Source: Corynebacterium anserum (lineage in GTDB: Bacteria > Actinomycetota > Actinomycetes > Mycobacteriales > Mycobacteriaceae). Taken from it: a stretch of 64,000 nucleotides of DNA. The translations under genes and the position numbers were made by a program. Shown here one piece after another: positions 18,472 through 27,487 of this stretch. The stretch is taken from contig NZ_CP046883.1 of the NCBI RefSeq assembly GCF_014262665.1, forward strand, positions 1,612,001 to 1,676,000. The letters are read 5' to 3'. Below the pieces are notes generated by a model. The model was given only the letters and a program-made list of their open reading frames with translations, did no database searches and had not been told where the DNA came from. How positions within the stretch are numbered: the first letter of the stretch is position 1; each line of letters opens with the position of its first letter.

Positions 18472-20412
18472 CTATGTACGCGATGCGGAATCCGTCGTGG
18501 ATCCCTGAGCGCTATCGGTCACATCCACAGCAGCCTCAGCTTGGGTGGCAGAAGCAGCGGCTGCCTGCGCGGCATCGGTAGCATGCTGTGCGGCGGCCTC
18601 CGCCTGATCCACAATGCCCTTGAGATCGTCCACCTTGATTACATCCACAGTGCCGTTCTCTGTTTCCACCTCATGAACAGGAAGTGCAGCGTCGCCGTCA
18701 GCGGTCACGATTTCACCATCGACATTCGACGCAGCCCCGTCCAACTTGCGCACTTGCCACGTTCCCTTGCGGGCTGTGCTGATACGTCTCTCATGAGCTT
18801 GCCGCAAAGCGAATGCTCGCTGCTCCTTCTCTGCCAGATACATCGAATCATTCGATAGACCTCGCACAATAGCGATGGTCAGTCCGATGATGATCAGCAC
18901 GAACGGGCTTGCTGCGATGATCGTCAGATTTTGTAGATGTGACAGCGCATCCTCACCACCCGTGGTGAGCATGACCACCGCAATAACTGCCGTCAAGACT
19001 CCCCACAAAACAGTAACCATACGGTTAGCCACCAACACACCGTTCTGCGACATGGATCCCATCACGGTGGAAGCGGAATCTGCCGAAGTAATAAAGAAAG
19101 TAGCCAGCAAAAGCATGCCAAGCACAGAGGTCACAGTGCCGGCTGGCAGCTCGTGTAACAGAGCGAATAGCTGCTGAGTGGAATCCCCGTCGCCCCAAAT
19201 AGAACGGCCATTCTTCTCGAGGAAAATACCAGTTCCACCGAATACGGAGAACCAAATAACCGACACCATCGTCGGAACTAGCAAAACCACGAATACGAAC
19301 TCGCGGACTGTGCGGCCACGGGAAATACGTGCCAGGAACATGCCCACGAATGGGGACCAGGACGTCCACCATGCCCAATAGAAAATTGTCCAGCTATCCA
19401 GCCATTTGGTGGCTTCTTCGCCTGAGTTAGTGGTGCGAGCAGCCATGGTGAAGAACTGGGATAAGTAGGAACCCAAGGACTGCGGCAGGTAGTTCAAAAT
19501 GACAACGGTCGGGCCGACGATAAACACGAACAGGGCTAACAGCACGGCCAGGATCATATTCGCGTTCGACAAATACTGAATCCCCTTGCTCACACCGGTA
19601 AAAGCAGAAACCAAGAAGCATATGCCCAGAACGGCAATGATGAGAAGAATCACGCCCTCACTGGGGTTATGCACAAAGCCGTTGAAATCCAGACCTGAAC
19701 GAATCTGTAAAGCGCCCAAACCCAGCGACGCAGCAGTACCGAATACCGTGGCAAAAATCGCCAAGACGTCGATGATCGTTCCTGGCAGCCCTTCGGCGGC
19801 TTTACGTCCGATTAGCGGGATGAACGCAGCAGAGAGAAGCTGCTTGTGTCCCAAGCGGTATGTGGAGTAGGCAATGCCTAGAGCCACGATGCAGTACAGA
19901 GCCCATGGGTGCAGACCCCAGTGGAAAATTGTGGAAGCGAAAGCGGAGGCCTCGTCGTGCGACTCGAACCCTGGCACGCCGTCACGGTAGAAGGTCAGGG
20001 GCTCGGTAGTTCCGTAGAACATCAGACCGATACCCATTCCAGCAGCAAACATCATGGAGATCCAGCTGATGGTGGAAAACTCCGGACGTTCATCATCTGT
20101 GCCGAGGCGGATGTGACCAAACTTGCTCATCGCAATAAACAGGATGAAAGCGACAAAGCCAGTACCTGCCAGCATGAACAGCCAGCCAAAGTCAGTCACA
20201 ACGAAGTTCAGTGCCTTTGCAGTAAAGGCACTGAAAGAGTCGGCAGAAGTTAGCCCCCAGACTACGACTGCCAAAACCAACACTGCGGCCGAGATGGTGA
20301 CCGCCCAATTCATCGAAGCATTCTTCTCACTTGTCTCAGTCTGTGCGGAGTCCGCTGCACGTGCAGAGTGCTCCGCTGACACTTCTCTCTCTGTACTCTT
20401 CACGTCACTCAT
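18472..20412 (-). CDS. BCCT-family carrier, BetP-like (glycine betaine or related osmolyte)
   Basis: This sodium-coupled betaine/choline/carnitine transporter has 646 residues and about 12 membrane segments. The glycine-rich helix reads [20 protein letters not shown], matching BetP-type substrate sites. The aromatic box helix is [29 protein letters not shown] hydrophilic N-terminal tail of about 35 residues precedes the first helix. The C-terminal tail starts basic ([13 protein letters not shown]) and ends in a long Ala/Gln/Thr-rich stretch ([20 protein letters not shown]) unlike the short BetP sensor tail. ATG 20412 (MSDVKSTER) is preferred over an upstream start. The substrate could also be ectoine or proline. 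Confidence 0.88.
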   Translation of the reverse strand: MSDVKSTEREVSAEHSARAADSAQTETSEKNASMNWAVTISAAVLVLAVVVWGLTSADSFSAFTAKALNFVVTDFGWLFMLAGTGFVAFILFIAMSKFGHIRLGTDDERPEFSTISWISMMFAAGMGIGLMFYGTTEPLTFYRDGVPGFESHDEASAFASTIFHWGLHPWALYCIVALGIAYSTYRLGHKQLLSAAFIPLIGRKAAEGLPGTIIDVLAIFATVFGTAASLGLGALQIRSGLDFNGFVHNPSEGVILLIIAVLGICFLVSAFTGVSKGIQYLSNANMILAVLLALFVFIVGPTVVILNYLPQSLGSYLSQFFTMAARTTNSGEEATKWLDSWTIFYWAWWTSWSPFVGMFLARISRGRTVREFVFVVLLVPTMVSVIWFSVFGGTGIFLEKNGRSIWGDGDSTQQLFALLHELPAGTVTSVLGMLLLATFFITSADSASTVMGSMSQNGVLVANRMVTVLWGVLTAVIAVVMLTTGGEDALSHLQNLTIIAASPFVLIIIGLTIAIVRGLSNDSMYLAEKEQRAFALRQAHERRISTARKGTWQVRKLDGAASNVDGEIVTADGDAALPVHEVETENGTVDVIKVDDLKGIVDQAEAAAQHATDAAQAAAASATQAEAAVDVTDSAQGSTTDSASRT

Positions 20413-20741
20413 TTTTTCCACACTTGTTGGATGAGCTGCGGAAAACAAGCTGGAAAGAAGAGTTTTCACCACAAATAGAGGAAACTTCGCCCCTGTTTCA
20501 CACCACGTTATCTGGCATAAGCACTGATAGGGTGGCGATTCATCACGCAACACAGAGCAAAGATCAAATCTCTATAACTATTTAATTTTCGGTACGTCTT
20601 CGGACGAGAAACCACCCAGGTTATCTGGAAGCAACACTCAAACCTGACCAGTCCAGTCAAGGCCGGGATCCCTAACCAATCCAGTCAAGGCCAGGGTCCC
20701 CAAAATAATCCGCTCAAGGCCGGGTTCCCAGATCAATCCAA
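20413..20741. other. Intergenic region with 28-bp repeats between rsmI and the BCCT gene
   Basis: This 329-base gap contains the BCCT promoter side on the left and an array of 28/29-bp units with 'tccagtcaaggccgggatcc' starting at 20652, 20680, 20709 and 20737 (the last diverged, entering the end of rsmI). No gene is apparent. Confidence 0.7.
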
Positions 20742-20747
20742 TTAAGA
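20652..20747. repeat. 28/29-bp tandem repeat, about 3.4 copies
   Basis: Units begin at 20652, 20680, 20709 and 20737. The core is tcc(a/g)(g/c)tcaaggcc(g/a)gg. The fourth, weak copy runs over the last codons of rsmI (stop at 20742), which suggests the array arose partly from coding sequence or has eaten into it. Confidence 0.75.
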
Positions 20748-21620
20748 CCGCGCCTCCAATACTGCCTCGTACAGTGCACGCTTACTTACACCCGCGCGCT
20801 CAGCTATCTCGCCACACACCGCTTTCAACCGCTCACCCGCAGCGACCCTCCCCTGCACCTCGTCCACAAGGGAACCGACAGACGGCACCGCTTGTTTTTC
20901 ACTGATTCCCCCGATCACAACGGAAATCTCTCCCTTCAGCCCCTCGCCAGCCCATTGCGCAAGCTCACCGAGTCCACCACGTTTCACTTCCTCATAGCGC
21001 TTCGTCAACTCGCGACAGACCGCCGCCGGACGATCCTCCCCCAACACATCAGCCGCGATCTCCAACGTGTCCGCGATCCTATGGGGAGAGTCAAAGAAGC
21101 AGGTGGCCATGGTGGCGTCGACGAGAGAAGAGAAAAACTTACGGCGAGCACCCTCTTTTCGCGGCGCAAAACCCATAAATGTGAAGTGGCCCACGGCGAG
21201 ACCAGACAGGGCGAGGCTGGTCGGCACGGCGGACGGCCCGGGCAAACACGTCACGGGAATACCAGCCTCATAAGCGGCCTGAACCAGTGGGAACCCAGGG
21301 TCCGAGACACTCGGCATCCCCGCGTCCGTCACCACGAGCACGCGCTGGCCATTGCGCGCAGCATCCACCAACTGACCGGCGCGCTCAGACTCGTTGTGAT
21401 CAAAATTGCTTACTATTTTCCCCCGTATTTCCACTCCCAGGGCTTCGGCGAGATAACGAGTACGACGAGTATCTTCCGCAGCGATCACATCTGCACTGCC
21501 CAGTGCATCGATGAGCCGAATGGAGGCGTCGAGGGGATCCCCCAGCGGAGTTGCAGCAAGAATGATCCCTCCCGACGGGAGAGGCCGGCGTTCAGCCGCC
21601 GCAGCCAACAGATGTTCCAT
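20742..21620 (-). CDS. rsmI: 16S rRNA (cytidine(1402)-2'-O)-methyltransferase
   Basis: RsmI methylates the 2'-OH of C1402 in 16S rRNA. It has the tetrapyrrole-methylase fold: GGIILAATPLGDPLDASIRL, then VIAAEDTRRTRYL, then VLVVTDAGMPSVSDPGFPLV, then VTCLPGPSAVPTSLALSGL and FMGFAPRKEGARRKF. The length (292) is normal. It is divergent from pmt, with start codons almost overlapping at 21618-21621. The same pair occurs in mycobacteria. Confidence 0.94.
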   Translation of the reverse strand: MEHLLAAAAERRPLPSGGIILAATPLGDPLDASIRLIDALGSADVIAAEDTRRTRYLAEALGVEIRGKIVSNFDHNESERAGQLVDAARNGQRVLVVTDAGMPSVSDPGFPLVQAAYEAGIPVTCLPGPSAVPTSLALSGLAVGHFTFMGFAPRKEGARRKFFSSLVDATMATCFFDSPHRIADTLEIAADVLGEDRPAAVCRELTKRYEEVKRGGLGELAQWAGEGLKGEISVVIGGISEKQAVPSVGSLVDEVQGRVAAGERLKAVCGEIAERAGVSKRALYEAVLEARS

Positions 21621-21637
21621 GCCACCAACCTACTCAC

Positions 21638-21643
21638 TAGACT
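21638..21643 (+). promoter_or_regulatory. Putative -10 element of a leaderless pmt transcript
   Basis: The hexamer TAGACT ends eight bases before the GTG at 21652, and no ribosome-binding sequence lies between. This suggests transcription starts at or next to the start codon. Confidence 0.4.
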
Positions 21644-21651
21644 TAAACACC

Positions 21652-23235
21652 GTGTCTACCGCCACCGCATCACAGCATGCTCTTCATGCCGCTTCCTCCC
21701 CTGCCGCTACTGGGCCGAGGCGGCTGGCTTTCACGCGTTGGCAGGTCATCATCCTGGCGCTCACAGTCATGTCGGTGCTGACGCGTCTTCCGCTGCTCAA
21801 CAGCCCGACTGATAAAGGCACACCGATCTTCGATGAAAAACACTACGTGCCACAAACATGGCAAATGCTGCGCGGGTGGGACAACATCTTCGTTGGCGGC
21901 ATCGAGGATAACCCTGGCTTCGGACTGGTGGTGCACCCGCCATTAGCAAAGCAACTGCAGGCCTTCGGCCAGTGGTTGTTCGGCTACACGCCCCTGGGCT
22001 GGCGCATAGTTACTGCGTGTATGTCCGTAGCTGTGATCGTTCTGATCGCGGCGATTGCACGGCGGATTTCCCGTAGTGATGCCGTTGGCTTGCTCTCTGG
22101 GATTTGTGCCCTGAGCGAGGGCATTCTCTTTGTCACTGGCCGCTCAGGCATGCTCGATCACACGCAAACTCTGTTCGTGGTTGCGGCTACGTACTTCGCG
22201 GTGCGCGACTGGGAGCAGATGGAGCAGCGTTTTCGTGTGGTATGGGCTCGGGGAGGGATCCTGGACCACCCCTTTGGACCACGTATGGGGTTTCGCTGGT
22301 GGCGCTTTGCCTGCGGCGTGGCACTGGGAGGCAGCCTGGCCGTCAAATGGTCTGGTCTGTATTACCTCGCGTTTTTTGGCGTCGTCATCGTCCTACTCGA
22401 TTGGCACCGACGCCACCGCTACCGAGTAAGCAAACCGTTCCAGGGAGCGGCGATAATGGATTGCTGGCCGGCATTCGCATCTCTCGTTTTAATACCAGTA
22501 GCTCTGTATTTCCTCAGTTTCCGCGCATGGTTTGCCAACGACTCCTCCGTGTATAGGCATGCCATCGAATCAGGGCACGCGGAGGGCTTCACTGGTGGGC
22601 CACTCGTACAAAAATTGCCGCAGTCTCTACAGAATTTCTTTTACTACCAGTGGTCTGTTCTGAAGTTTCACACAGAACTGACTAATTCCCGAGGGCATTA
22701 TCACCCGTGGGAGTCCAAGCCGTGGTCGTGGCTCATTAGCTCCCGTAGCCTCATGTACTACAACCCTGGGACCAGCGACAATGGAACTCGGCATATTGTT
22801 CTGCTTGTCGGTACGCCAGCTATATGGTGGTTGTGTGTTCCCGTGCTGCTGTGGGGTGTGTGGTCGCTAATTATCAGGCGGGAGCTTGCGTGGGTTATCC
22901 CTCTCGCTGGGTTTGCCGCAGGGTTCATACCGTGGCTTTTCGAGCTAGATCGACAAATGTATTTGTTCTATGCCGTGAACCTTAGTCCGTTTCTAGTCAT
23001 TGCCCTGGCACTGGCTATGGGGCAACTCCTGCGCTGGAGGCTGGCAAAGCCAGGGGAAACCACGCATAGGTACGGCGCTGTGAGGCTCCTTCGGCTCCAC
23101 ACCGGCGCCGTCATCGTTGTAGCATACGTTATGCTCGTGGTGTGGAATTTCCTCTTCTTCTGGCCTATTTACACTGGTGTGGAAATAACCCAGTTTGAAT
23201 GGGCTGCGAGGATTTGGCTCCCCAGCTGGGTCTAG
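21652..23235 (+). CDS. pmt: Dolichyl-phosphate-mannose-protein mannosyltransferase
   Basis: This polytopic GT39-type enzyme of about 527 residues transfers mannose from polyprenyl phosphate mannose to Ser/Thr of exported proteins. After the first membrane helix comes the acidic loop GTPIFDEKHYVPQTWQML. It contains the DE pair needed for catalysis. Further on is GFGLVVHPPLAKQLQAFGQW, then about ten helices. Loops such as NSRGHYHPWESKPWSWLISSR are typical of the actinobacterial Pmt. The GTG at 21652 is chosen; an in-frame ATG at 21619 would overlap the rsmI start codon. Secreted Rpf, the lipoprotein and proteases nearby are possible substrates in principle. Confidence 0.9.
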   Translation: MSTATASQHALHAASSPAATGPRRLAFTRWQVIILALTVMSVLTRLPLLNSPTDKGTPIFDEKHYVPQTWQMLRGWDNIFVGGIEDNPGFGLVVHPPLAKQLQAFGQWLFGYTPLGWRIVTACMSVAVIVLIAAIARRISRSDAVGLLSGICALSEGILFVTGRSGMLDHTQTLFVVAATYFAVRDWEQMEQRFRVVWARGGILDHPFGPRMGFRWWRFACGVALGGSLAVKWSGLYYLAFFGVVIVLLDWHRRHRYRVSKPFQGAAIMDCWPAFASLVLIPVALYFLSFRAWFANDSSVYRHAIESGHAEGFTGGPLVQKLPQSLQNFFYYQWSVLKFHTELTNSRGHYHPWESKPWSWLISSRSLMYYNPGTSDNGTRHIVLLVGTPAIWWLCVPVLLWGVWSLIIRRELAWVIPLAGFAAGFIPWLFELDRQMYLFYAVNLSPFLVIALALAMGQLLRWRLAKPGETTHRYGAVRLLRLHTGAVIVVAYVMLVVWNFLFFWPIYTGVEITQFEWAARIWLPSWV

Positions 23236-23417
23236 TAGGGCCCCTGCTTCTCTCAAAGCAATTTTCCCGATGCGCCTGGCAACGGTGTTCCTGCCATTGG
23301 TCTGCCGCTAACCGACCACGGGTCGATCACTGGGGTCAGCTCCCCACCGCCCCGACGACGTGCTTGGCATCTGACCTCATTCTCTTTGCCTGTGAATACC
23401 TCGTTGATCGACCGACA

Positions 23418-24209
23418 TTAGTCTCCCGGGCGATACGTCGAGTTACGTTGCACATCCGTGGCGGAGAAATTCATAGGACGGGCGGTAAGCCAACGCCACG
23501 ATTGTCTCAACGGTGTCACCGCATTAATGCGGGCCAGCCAACACCCCAATAACGCGATCACTGCGAGCAGATGGATGAACAAGGATCCAAGCAAAGAAGG
23601 CAGATCACTGGAATATTCAATGAGCCCCAGGACGACATCACGGGTAGCAAAGCCGGCACCAAACGCCCACATTCCCAGGTATACCGGGAGCAAAGCTCCC
23701 GCAGAACGCGGACGGAAACAAGCCCATGCCAAACCCGCGCCTAGTGCAAAACGGGCAGTGGCGGCGTCGATAACAAAACGAGCCAGCATTGGGTCGCTCG
23801 ACGCTCCATAAGGCGCCGACGCCGCAGCCGGGTTCGATCCGCCCGCCACACCCACAGTGGAACCGAAAAGCAACACTGCCGCCCATCCGATGTACACAGT
23901 CGCGAGAACAGCCAGCAGAATACGGGAGACTAGCAGGGGAAGCTGACGCGCGCGGAGATTCCCCGTGACCTGGGGAAAACTTTCAGCGGCACCCAACACG
24001 CGAGCAGCCGCCTCCTGGCCAGCAATCGATGGTGCACACGGCGGAGCAGACGTCATCCGGAGCTGACGCCCCAAGGCGGTCACAGTGGCGTACCACCGCT
24101 GGCAGTCCTCGCACCCCTCGAGGTGGGCATCCACGAGTTCATCGGGCAGCGTGGAGTTCTCTCCGTCAAGCCGTGCGGAAAGTGCCGCGCGAATCTTCTC
24201 GCAGTCCAT
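23418..24209 (-). CDS. Membrane protein with an N-terminal anti-sigma-type zinc finger
   Basis: The cytoplasmic start (MDCEKIRAALSARLDGE, then VDAHLEGCEDCQRWY) is a zf-HC2/ZAS domain with the H-x3-C-x2-C motif used by redox or stress anti-sigma factors. About three to five hydrophobic segments follow (LLVSRILLAVLATVYIGWAA; ARFALGAGLAWACF; LLGSLFIHLLAVIALLGCW). No sigma factor gene is adjacent, so its partner is unknown. The ATG at 24209 is chosen because the zinc finger starts there; a GTG ten codons upstream (24239) is possible. It is convergent with pmt and lies downstream of doxX in the same direction. Confidence 0.6.
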   Translation of the reverse strand: MDCEKIRAALSARLDGENSTLPDELVDAHLEGCEDCQRWYATVTALGRQLRMTSAPPCAPSIAGQEAAARVLGAAESFPQVTGNLRARQLPLLVSRILLAVLATVYIGWAAVLLFGSTVGVAGGSNPAAASAPYGASSDPMLARFVIDAATARFALGAGLAWACFRPRSAGALLPVYLGMWAFGAGFATRDVVLGLIEYSSDLPSLLGSLFIHLLAVIALLGCWLARINAVTPLRQSWRWLTARPMNFSATDVQRNSTYRPGD

Positions 24210-24441
24210 GAATGTGCTAGCCGCCTTTACATTTTTCACAGAAATGGAACCGCTATTTCATACGGATTCGCACTCCTAATTCTGACCCTCTGAGCTAGAT
24301 TCAGATTGTTGTTTAGCTTGTGAGATTATCTCACCCTTACCACAACTATGAGAAATACCAACCATGAGTTAGCAACGACGCCAAATATTCACTAATGAAG
24401 GAACCGCATGCACTACTGGACCCACGAGGGACGCTAACGAC

Positions 24442-24861
24442 CTAGGAAAAACGCGAAAAAACGCGATCGAGGCTGGCTCGTCCAGATCCGAAGACCACAA
24501 TGACCACACACGCTGCGATGAGTATCAAAGGCATCTCTATTCCAGAACCCTCGGCATAAAAACCATGCCCCCAGTGGAAAAAATACAAAGTAACAAGGCT
24601 GAACAATGCCAGCACGGCAGCAGATGCGGTAGCAAGGAGACCTAACACCAATAGCGCTCCTCCCAGCATCTCTGCCGCGGCGGTAAACCACGCCATGATC
24701 GCCGGCGCCGGCACCCCTGCAGCGGCGTAGAGCTCTGTGGTACCACCCGGGCCATCCATCCCCAAAACGAATGCTTTGTGCCAACCGTGGGCGATGAAGA
24801 TCACTCCGGCAACCACGCGCAGCAAAAGCAGTGCTGCATCCCTCAATGCTGGATTATTCAT
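24442..24861 (-). CDS. DoxX family membrane protein
   Basis: This 139-residue protein has four hydrophobic helices. LLLLRVVAGVIFIAHGWHKAF is the DoxX signature, followed by FTAAAEMLGGALLVLGLLAT and ALFSLVTLYFFHWGHGFYAEGSGIE. In M. tuberculosis a DoxX protein forms a membrane complex with SodA and a rhodanese-like protein; neither partner is next to it here. The ATG at 24861 is preceded by GAGAG at good spacing, with a GTG two codons upstream as alternative. Confidence 0.85.
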   Translation of the reverse strand: MNNPALRDAALLLLRVVAGVIFIAHGWHKAFVLGMDGPGGTTELYAAAGVPAPAIMAWFTAAAEMLGGALLVLGLLATASAAVLALFSLVTLYFFHWGHGFYAEGSGIEMPLILIAACVVIVVFGSGRASLDRVFSRFS

Positions 24862-24918
24862 GATCACTCTCGCTTGCTGTGACGTTGTGTGGAAAGAACT
24901 GTCTGGAAAGACAGGAAA

Positions 24919-24940
24919 CGAGAGACGTCCTCGTCTCTCG
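24919..24940 (-). terminator. Intrinsic terminator after the glpR-like gene
   Basis: The perfect nine-base stem cgagagacg/cgtctctcg has a four-base loop. On the minus strand it is followed by TTTCCTGTCTTT, about 55 bp after the stop at 24996. It separates this transcript from doxX. Confidence 0.75.
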
Positions 24941-24995
24941 CTCTTTGATGTCTCCTAGTACGTACATACCTCCTGTGAAGGTCTACCCACTTCTC

Positions 24996-26528
24996 TTATA
25001 CCGCACGGATGCGGGTATGTGAGGCATGCGAGCCCTGACCACCGTCGTGGTCATAGTCGTCAAAGTAATCCGACCCATGAATGTACTCCAAGTGCTCAAA
25101 CTCTGGATCTGAATCATCGGATTCCACGATTACCGCACCAGGGCGCCGCAAACGATCCGGAATGCCCAGCTCTTGGTCCTCGGTGTTGCGCACGCCAAGA
25201 CGAGCACGCCGCATCCGAGCGATACGGCGCTGGCGCATACGCGCTTCTTCGACGGCATTAACTCGGAGGAAGTAGAGATACAAGGCAGTCATCCCCACTG
25301 CCAAGACCGGTGCAAGCCACATGAGTCCGCCGGCGAGAATTCCAGTGATCAGAGAGATAACGCACAAGCCCACCAGTACCGCGAGTACCTGCTTGCGGCG
25401 CTTCAGCCGGCGTTCCGCCGCAGCCTTAGAGGCAACGGGATCGTACACTCCGCGACCACGGCGTGATTCCAGATAGCGCATGTCTTCATCGTCTAGCTCG
25501 TCACGAGAGTACTCGGCGCTTAGCCTTCGATCCTCTGCCAAGGCGATCTCGGCCGCAGCTGCCTCCTTCTCGCCTTGTTCCACACCGCGTTCGATGTCCT
25601 CAATCTCGGCGGAGGCATCCAGATCCGAACCGCGGAAGTAGGCAACAGGAATCTCAGTGTGGCGTGAGCCTAAAATCTCTCCGTCGGATTCAGCGGTCGT
25701 GTCTCCTTCCGCTTGATCGTCCACGTCACTATCGACAACAAGGCGCATTGGCGACAGTTCAGCCGCATTAGTCTGACCCTGGACTTGCTCAGGATCCTCG
25801 TCGTCATGGTCTTCCTCGGCCTGAGCCTCCTCATCGGCCTTGGTGTGATCCTCGTCGCCGTTCGTCGAGTCCTCAGCGCGAACAGTCCCCGATGCTTGCT
25901 CTCGTTGCTCTGCCCCGTCGGTTACTTCGCTGGTAACTTCTGAAGTCTCATCAGTGGAATCTTCGTCCACAACCTCGCCATCGATAGTGTCGGCAATAGT
26001 GTGCGGTTCCTCGGCGTGTGCTTCGTTCGGCTGAGCCTTCACATCGTTGCCACTAGTGAAGAGACCATCGCTGGCGGCAGAATCGCCTCCGGCTTCCTCG
26101 CTCACGATCTCAGCATCTACTGTCTCGATGACCTCCTCGCTCACATCCTCGCTGGAAGTGGCCTTATTCTCGGGTTTCTTTGCGGAACCGACCATCTCCT
26201 CAGACTTCTGCTCTTCGGTCTCCTTCCGCTTGCGACCAAACTTCCGCGTGCGGGTTTTCAGCGTCTTTAGGCTCTCCCCTGCGTCGTCGATAAGGAAGAA
26301 CTCCGGCTCCGCGTCCACGAGTTCAAGGTCATCGTCGTCGGATGCTTGATACAAGCTCTCCGCGGGCTTGAGGCGGCGCTTAGGCTGCAGCGAGGAACCA
26401 CCCTCATGCAGGACACGGGTCTCCGTCAGCGCTTTGGCAGTTCTGCGGACTGGAGACTGGTTACGCAGTAAAAGTGGCGCAAGCAACACAATCCACACGA
26501 CGGCGATAAACAGCAAAGAGCCGGACAC
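24996..26528 (-). CDS. glpR: Probable membrane receptor of the gephyrin-like protein (GlpR-like)
   Basis: This 510-residue membrane protein has an N-terminal helix (SGSLLFIAVVWIVLLAPLLL) and a very long acidic, disordered middle (about residues 60-350, rich in Glu/Asp/Ser). A hydrophobic pair follows (VLAVLVGLCVISLITGILAG and MWLAPVLAVGMTALYLYFL), then a basic segment and an acidic C-terminal tail. Its place two genes from the MoeA paralogue matches Rv0996 in M. tuberculosis and, to my knowledge, GlpR of C. glutamicum. GlpR tethers the gephyrin-like division protein Glp to the membrane. GTG 26528 is chosen because GGGAGGAC lies ten bases upstream; an ATG at 26549 is less likely. Confidence 0.65.
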   Translation of the reverse strand: MSGSLLFIAVVWIVLLAPLLLRNQSPVRRTAKALTETRVLHEGGSSLQPKRRLKPAESLYQASDDDDLELVDAEPEFFLIDDAGESLKTLKTRTRKFGRKRKETEEQKSEEMVGSAKKPENKATSSEDVSEEVIETVDAEIVSEEAGGDSAASDGLFTSGNDVKAQPNEAHAEEPHTIADTIDGEVVDEDSTDETSEVTSEVTDGAEQREQASGTVRAEDSTNGDEDHTKADEEAQAEEDHDDEDPEQVQGQTNAAELSPMRLVVDSDVDDQAEGDTTAESDGEILGSRHTEIPVAYFRGSDLDASAEIEDIERGVEQGEKEAAAAEIALAEDRRLSAEYSRDELDDEDMRYLESRRGRGVYDPVASKAAAERRLKRRKQVLAVLVGLCVISLITGILAGGLMWLAPVLAVGMTALYLYFLRVNAVEEARMRQRRIARMRRARLGVRNTEDQELGIPDRLRRPGAVIVESDDSDPEFEHLEYIHGSDYFDDYDHDGGQGSHASHTRIRAV

Positions 26529-26721
26529 TTGAAAATGTCCTCCCAACATATTTCGGAAGCAAGGTAGTCGCAGTCAAAATTATCCCCATTGGCTCCACCA
26601 TTGGTGCTGCCACGCCGTAGACCACTGTGGCGAACTATCTTTCTTAGCGCCGCGTCCCCATCGGCGATGGCATATTCTCGCCTCTTCCCCCACCACGCCT
26701 CCCATTCTCGTGGTCTTCGCG

Positions 26722-27396
26722 TCAATTAAGGGAGCTCAACTGCAGCTCTCCTGCCCTCACCTTGCGCGGTATCAGACCTTTGAATTCAGCGGTAAACACT
26801 TCTTCCCTGGTGATTGCCATAAGGATGTGATCCTGCCAACGGCCATTGATATGCAAATTGCGCTGTAGATAGCCCTCTTCGCGGAATCCCGCCCGCCCTA
26901 GCACCGTGCGTGATGCCGAGTTATCCTCCATGACCGTAGCTTCAACTCGATGCAATCCCATGTTTCCCATCGCATGATCCACTCCTAGGGCAACAGCAGC
27001 ACTCGCCACGCCCATTCCTGTGAAGGGAGAATAGACCCAGTACCCAATCCAGCAAGTGGACACCACGCCATACTGAATGTTCCCGAGAGTTAGCTGCCCA
27101 GCAAACTGCCCGTCGACCTCGATCGCAGCCGGAACCAACTGGCCTCGGCGGGCAAGGAAATGAAGGTTCGACCATACTCGACGCCACTGTCCCGCGCTAT
27201 GGGCAGCCTCCCAACTACCCATAACAGTTGGTTCCACGGGACGGAGAAAGCGCTCGTCCTCCATGCGGTAGTGCCGCCAGAGCTTGCCATCTTTGCGCAT
27301 CAATGAGCGTAAGCGAACATCGGGTCCCTCGCCTCCGCGTGTGCGAACGGAGGCACTATACACAGGCCAACCGGGGCGTTGGGCGTCTCTCACCAC
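26722..27396 (-). CDS. GNAT-family N-acetyltransferase (RimJ/RimL type)
   Basis: This 224-residue acetyltransferase has the acetyl-CoA motif region WVYSPFTGMGVASAAVALGVDHAM (Q/RxxGxG variant TGMGVA) and the RimJ-type end GLHRVEATVMEDNSASRTVLGRAGFREEGYLQR. RimJ/RimL enzymes acetylate N-termini of ribosomal or other proteins; the target is unknown here. Two adjacent GTG codons (27396, 27393) are possible starts with GGAG upstream. It lies between the glp and glpR genes, as the rimJ homologue does in mycobacteria. Confidence 0.87.
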   Translation of the reverse strand: MVRDAQRPGWPVYSASVRTRGGEGPDVRLRSLMRKDGKLWRHYRMEDERFLRPVEPTVMGSWEAAHSAGQWRRVWSNLHFLARRGQLVPAAIEVDGQFAGQLTLGNIQYGVVSTCWIGYWVYSPFTGMGVASAAVALGVDHAMGNMGLHRVEATVMEDNSASRTVLGRAGFREEGYLQRNLHINGRWQDHILMAITREEVFTAEFKGLIPRKVRAGELQLSSLN

Positions 27397-27487
27397 GTGG
27401 TCTCCATTCCTCGGATTCTATGGGGAATGTGCTGATTAAGGACGGAGTCAGTAAGGCGTACATGGAGATTGGTCGAAGACCATCGAG

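Noticed and set aside
19965-19985. tRNA-like T-loop sequence (ggttcgagtc on the minus strand)
   Set aside because: It lies inside the BCCT coding region and no acceptor stem or anticodon arm surrounds it.
20892-21812. 306-codon plus-strand frame over rsmI and pmt
   Set aside because: It is antisense to rsmI, whose motifs are clear, and runs into pmt in another frame.
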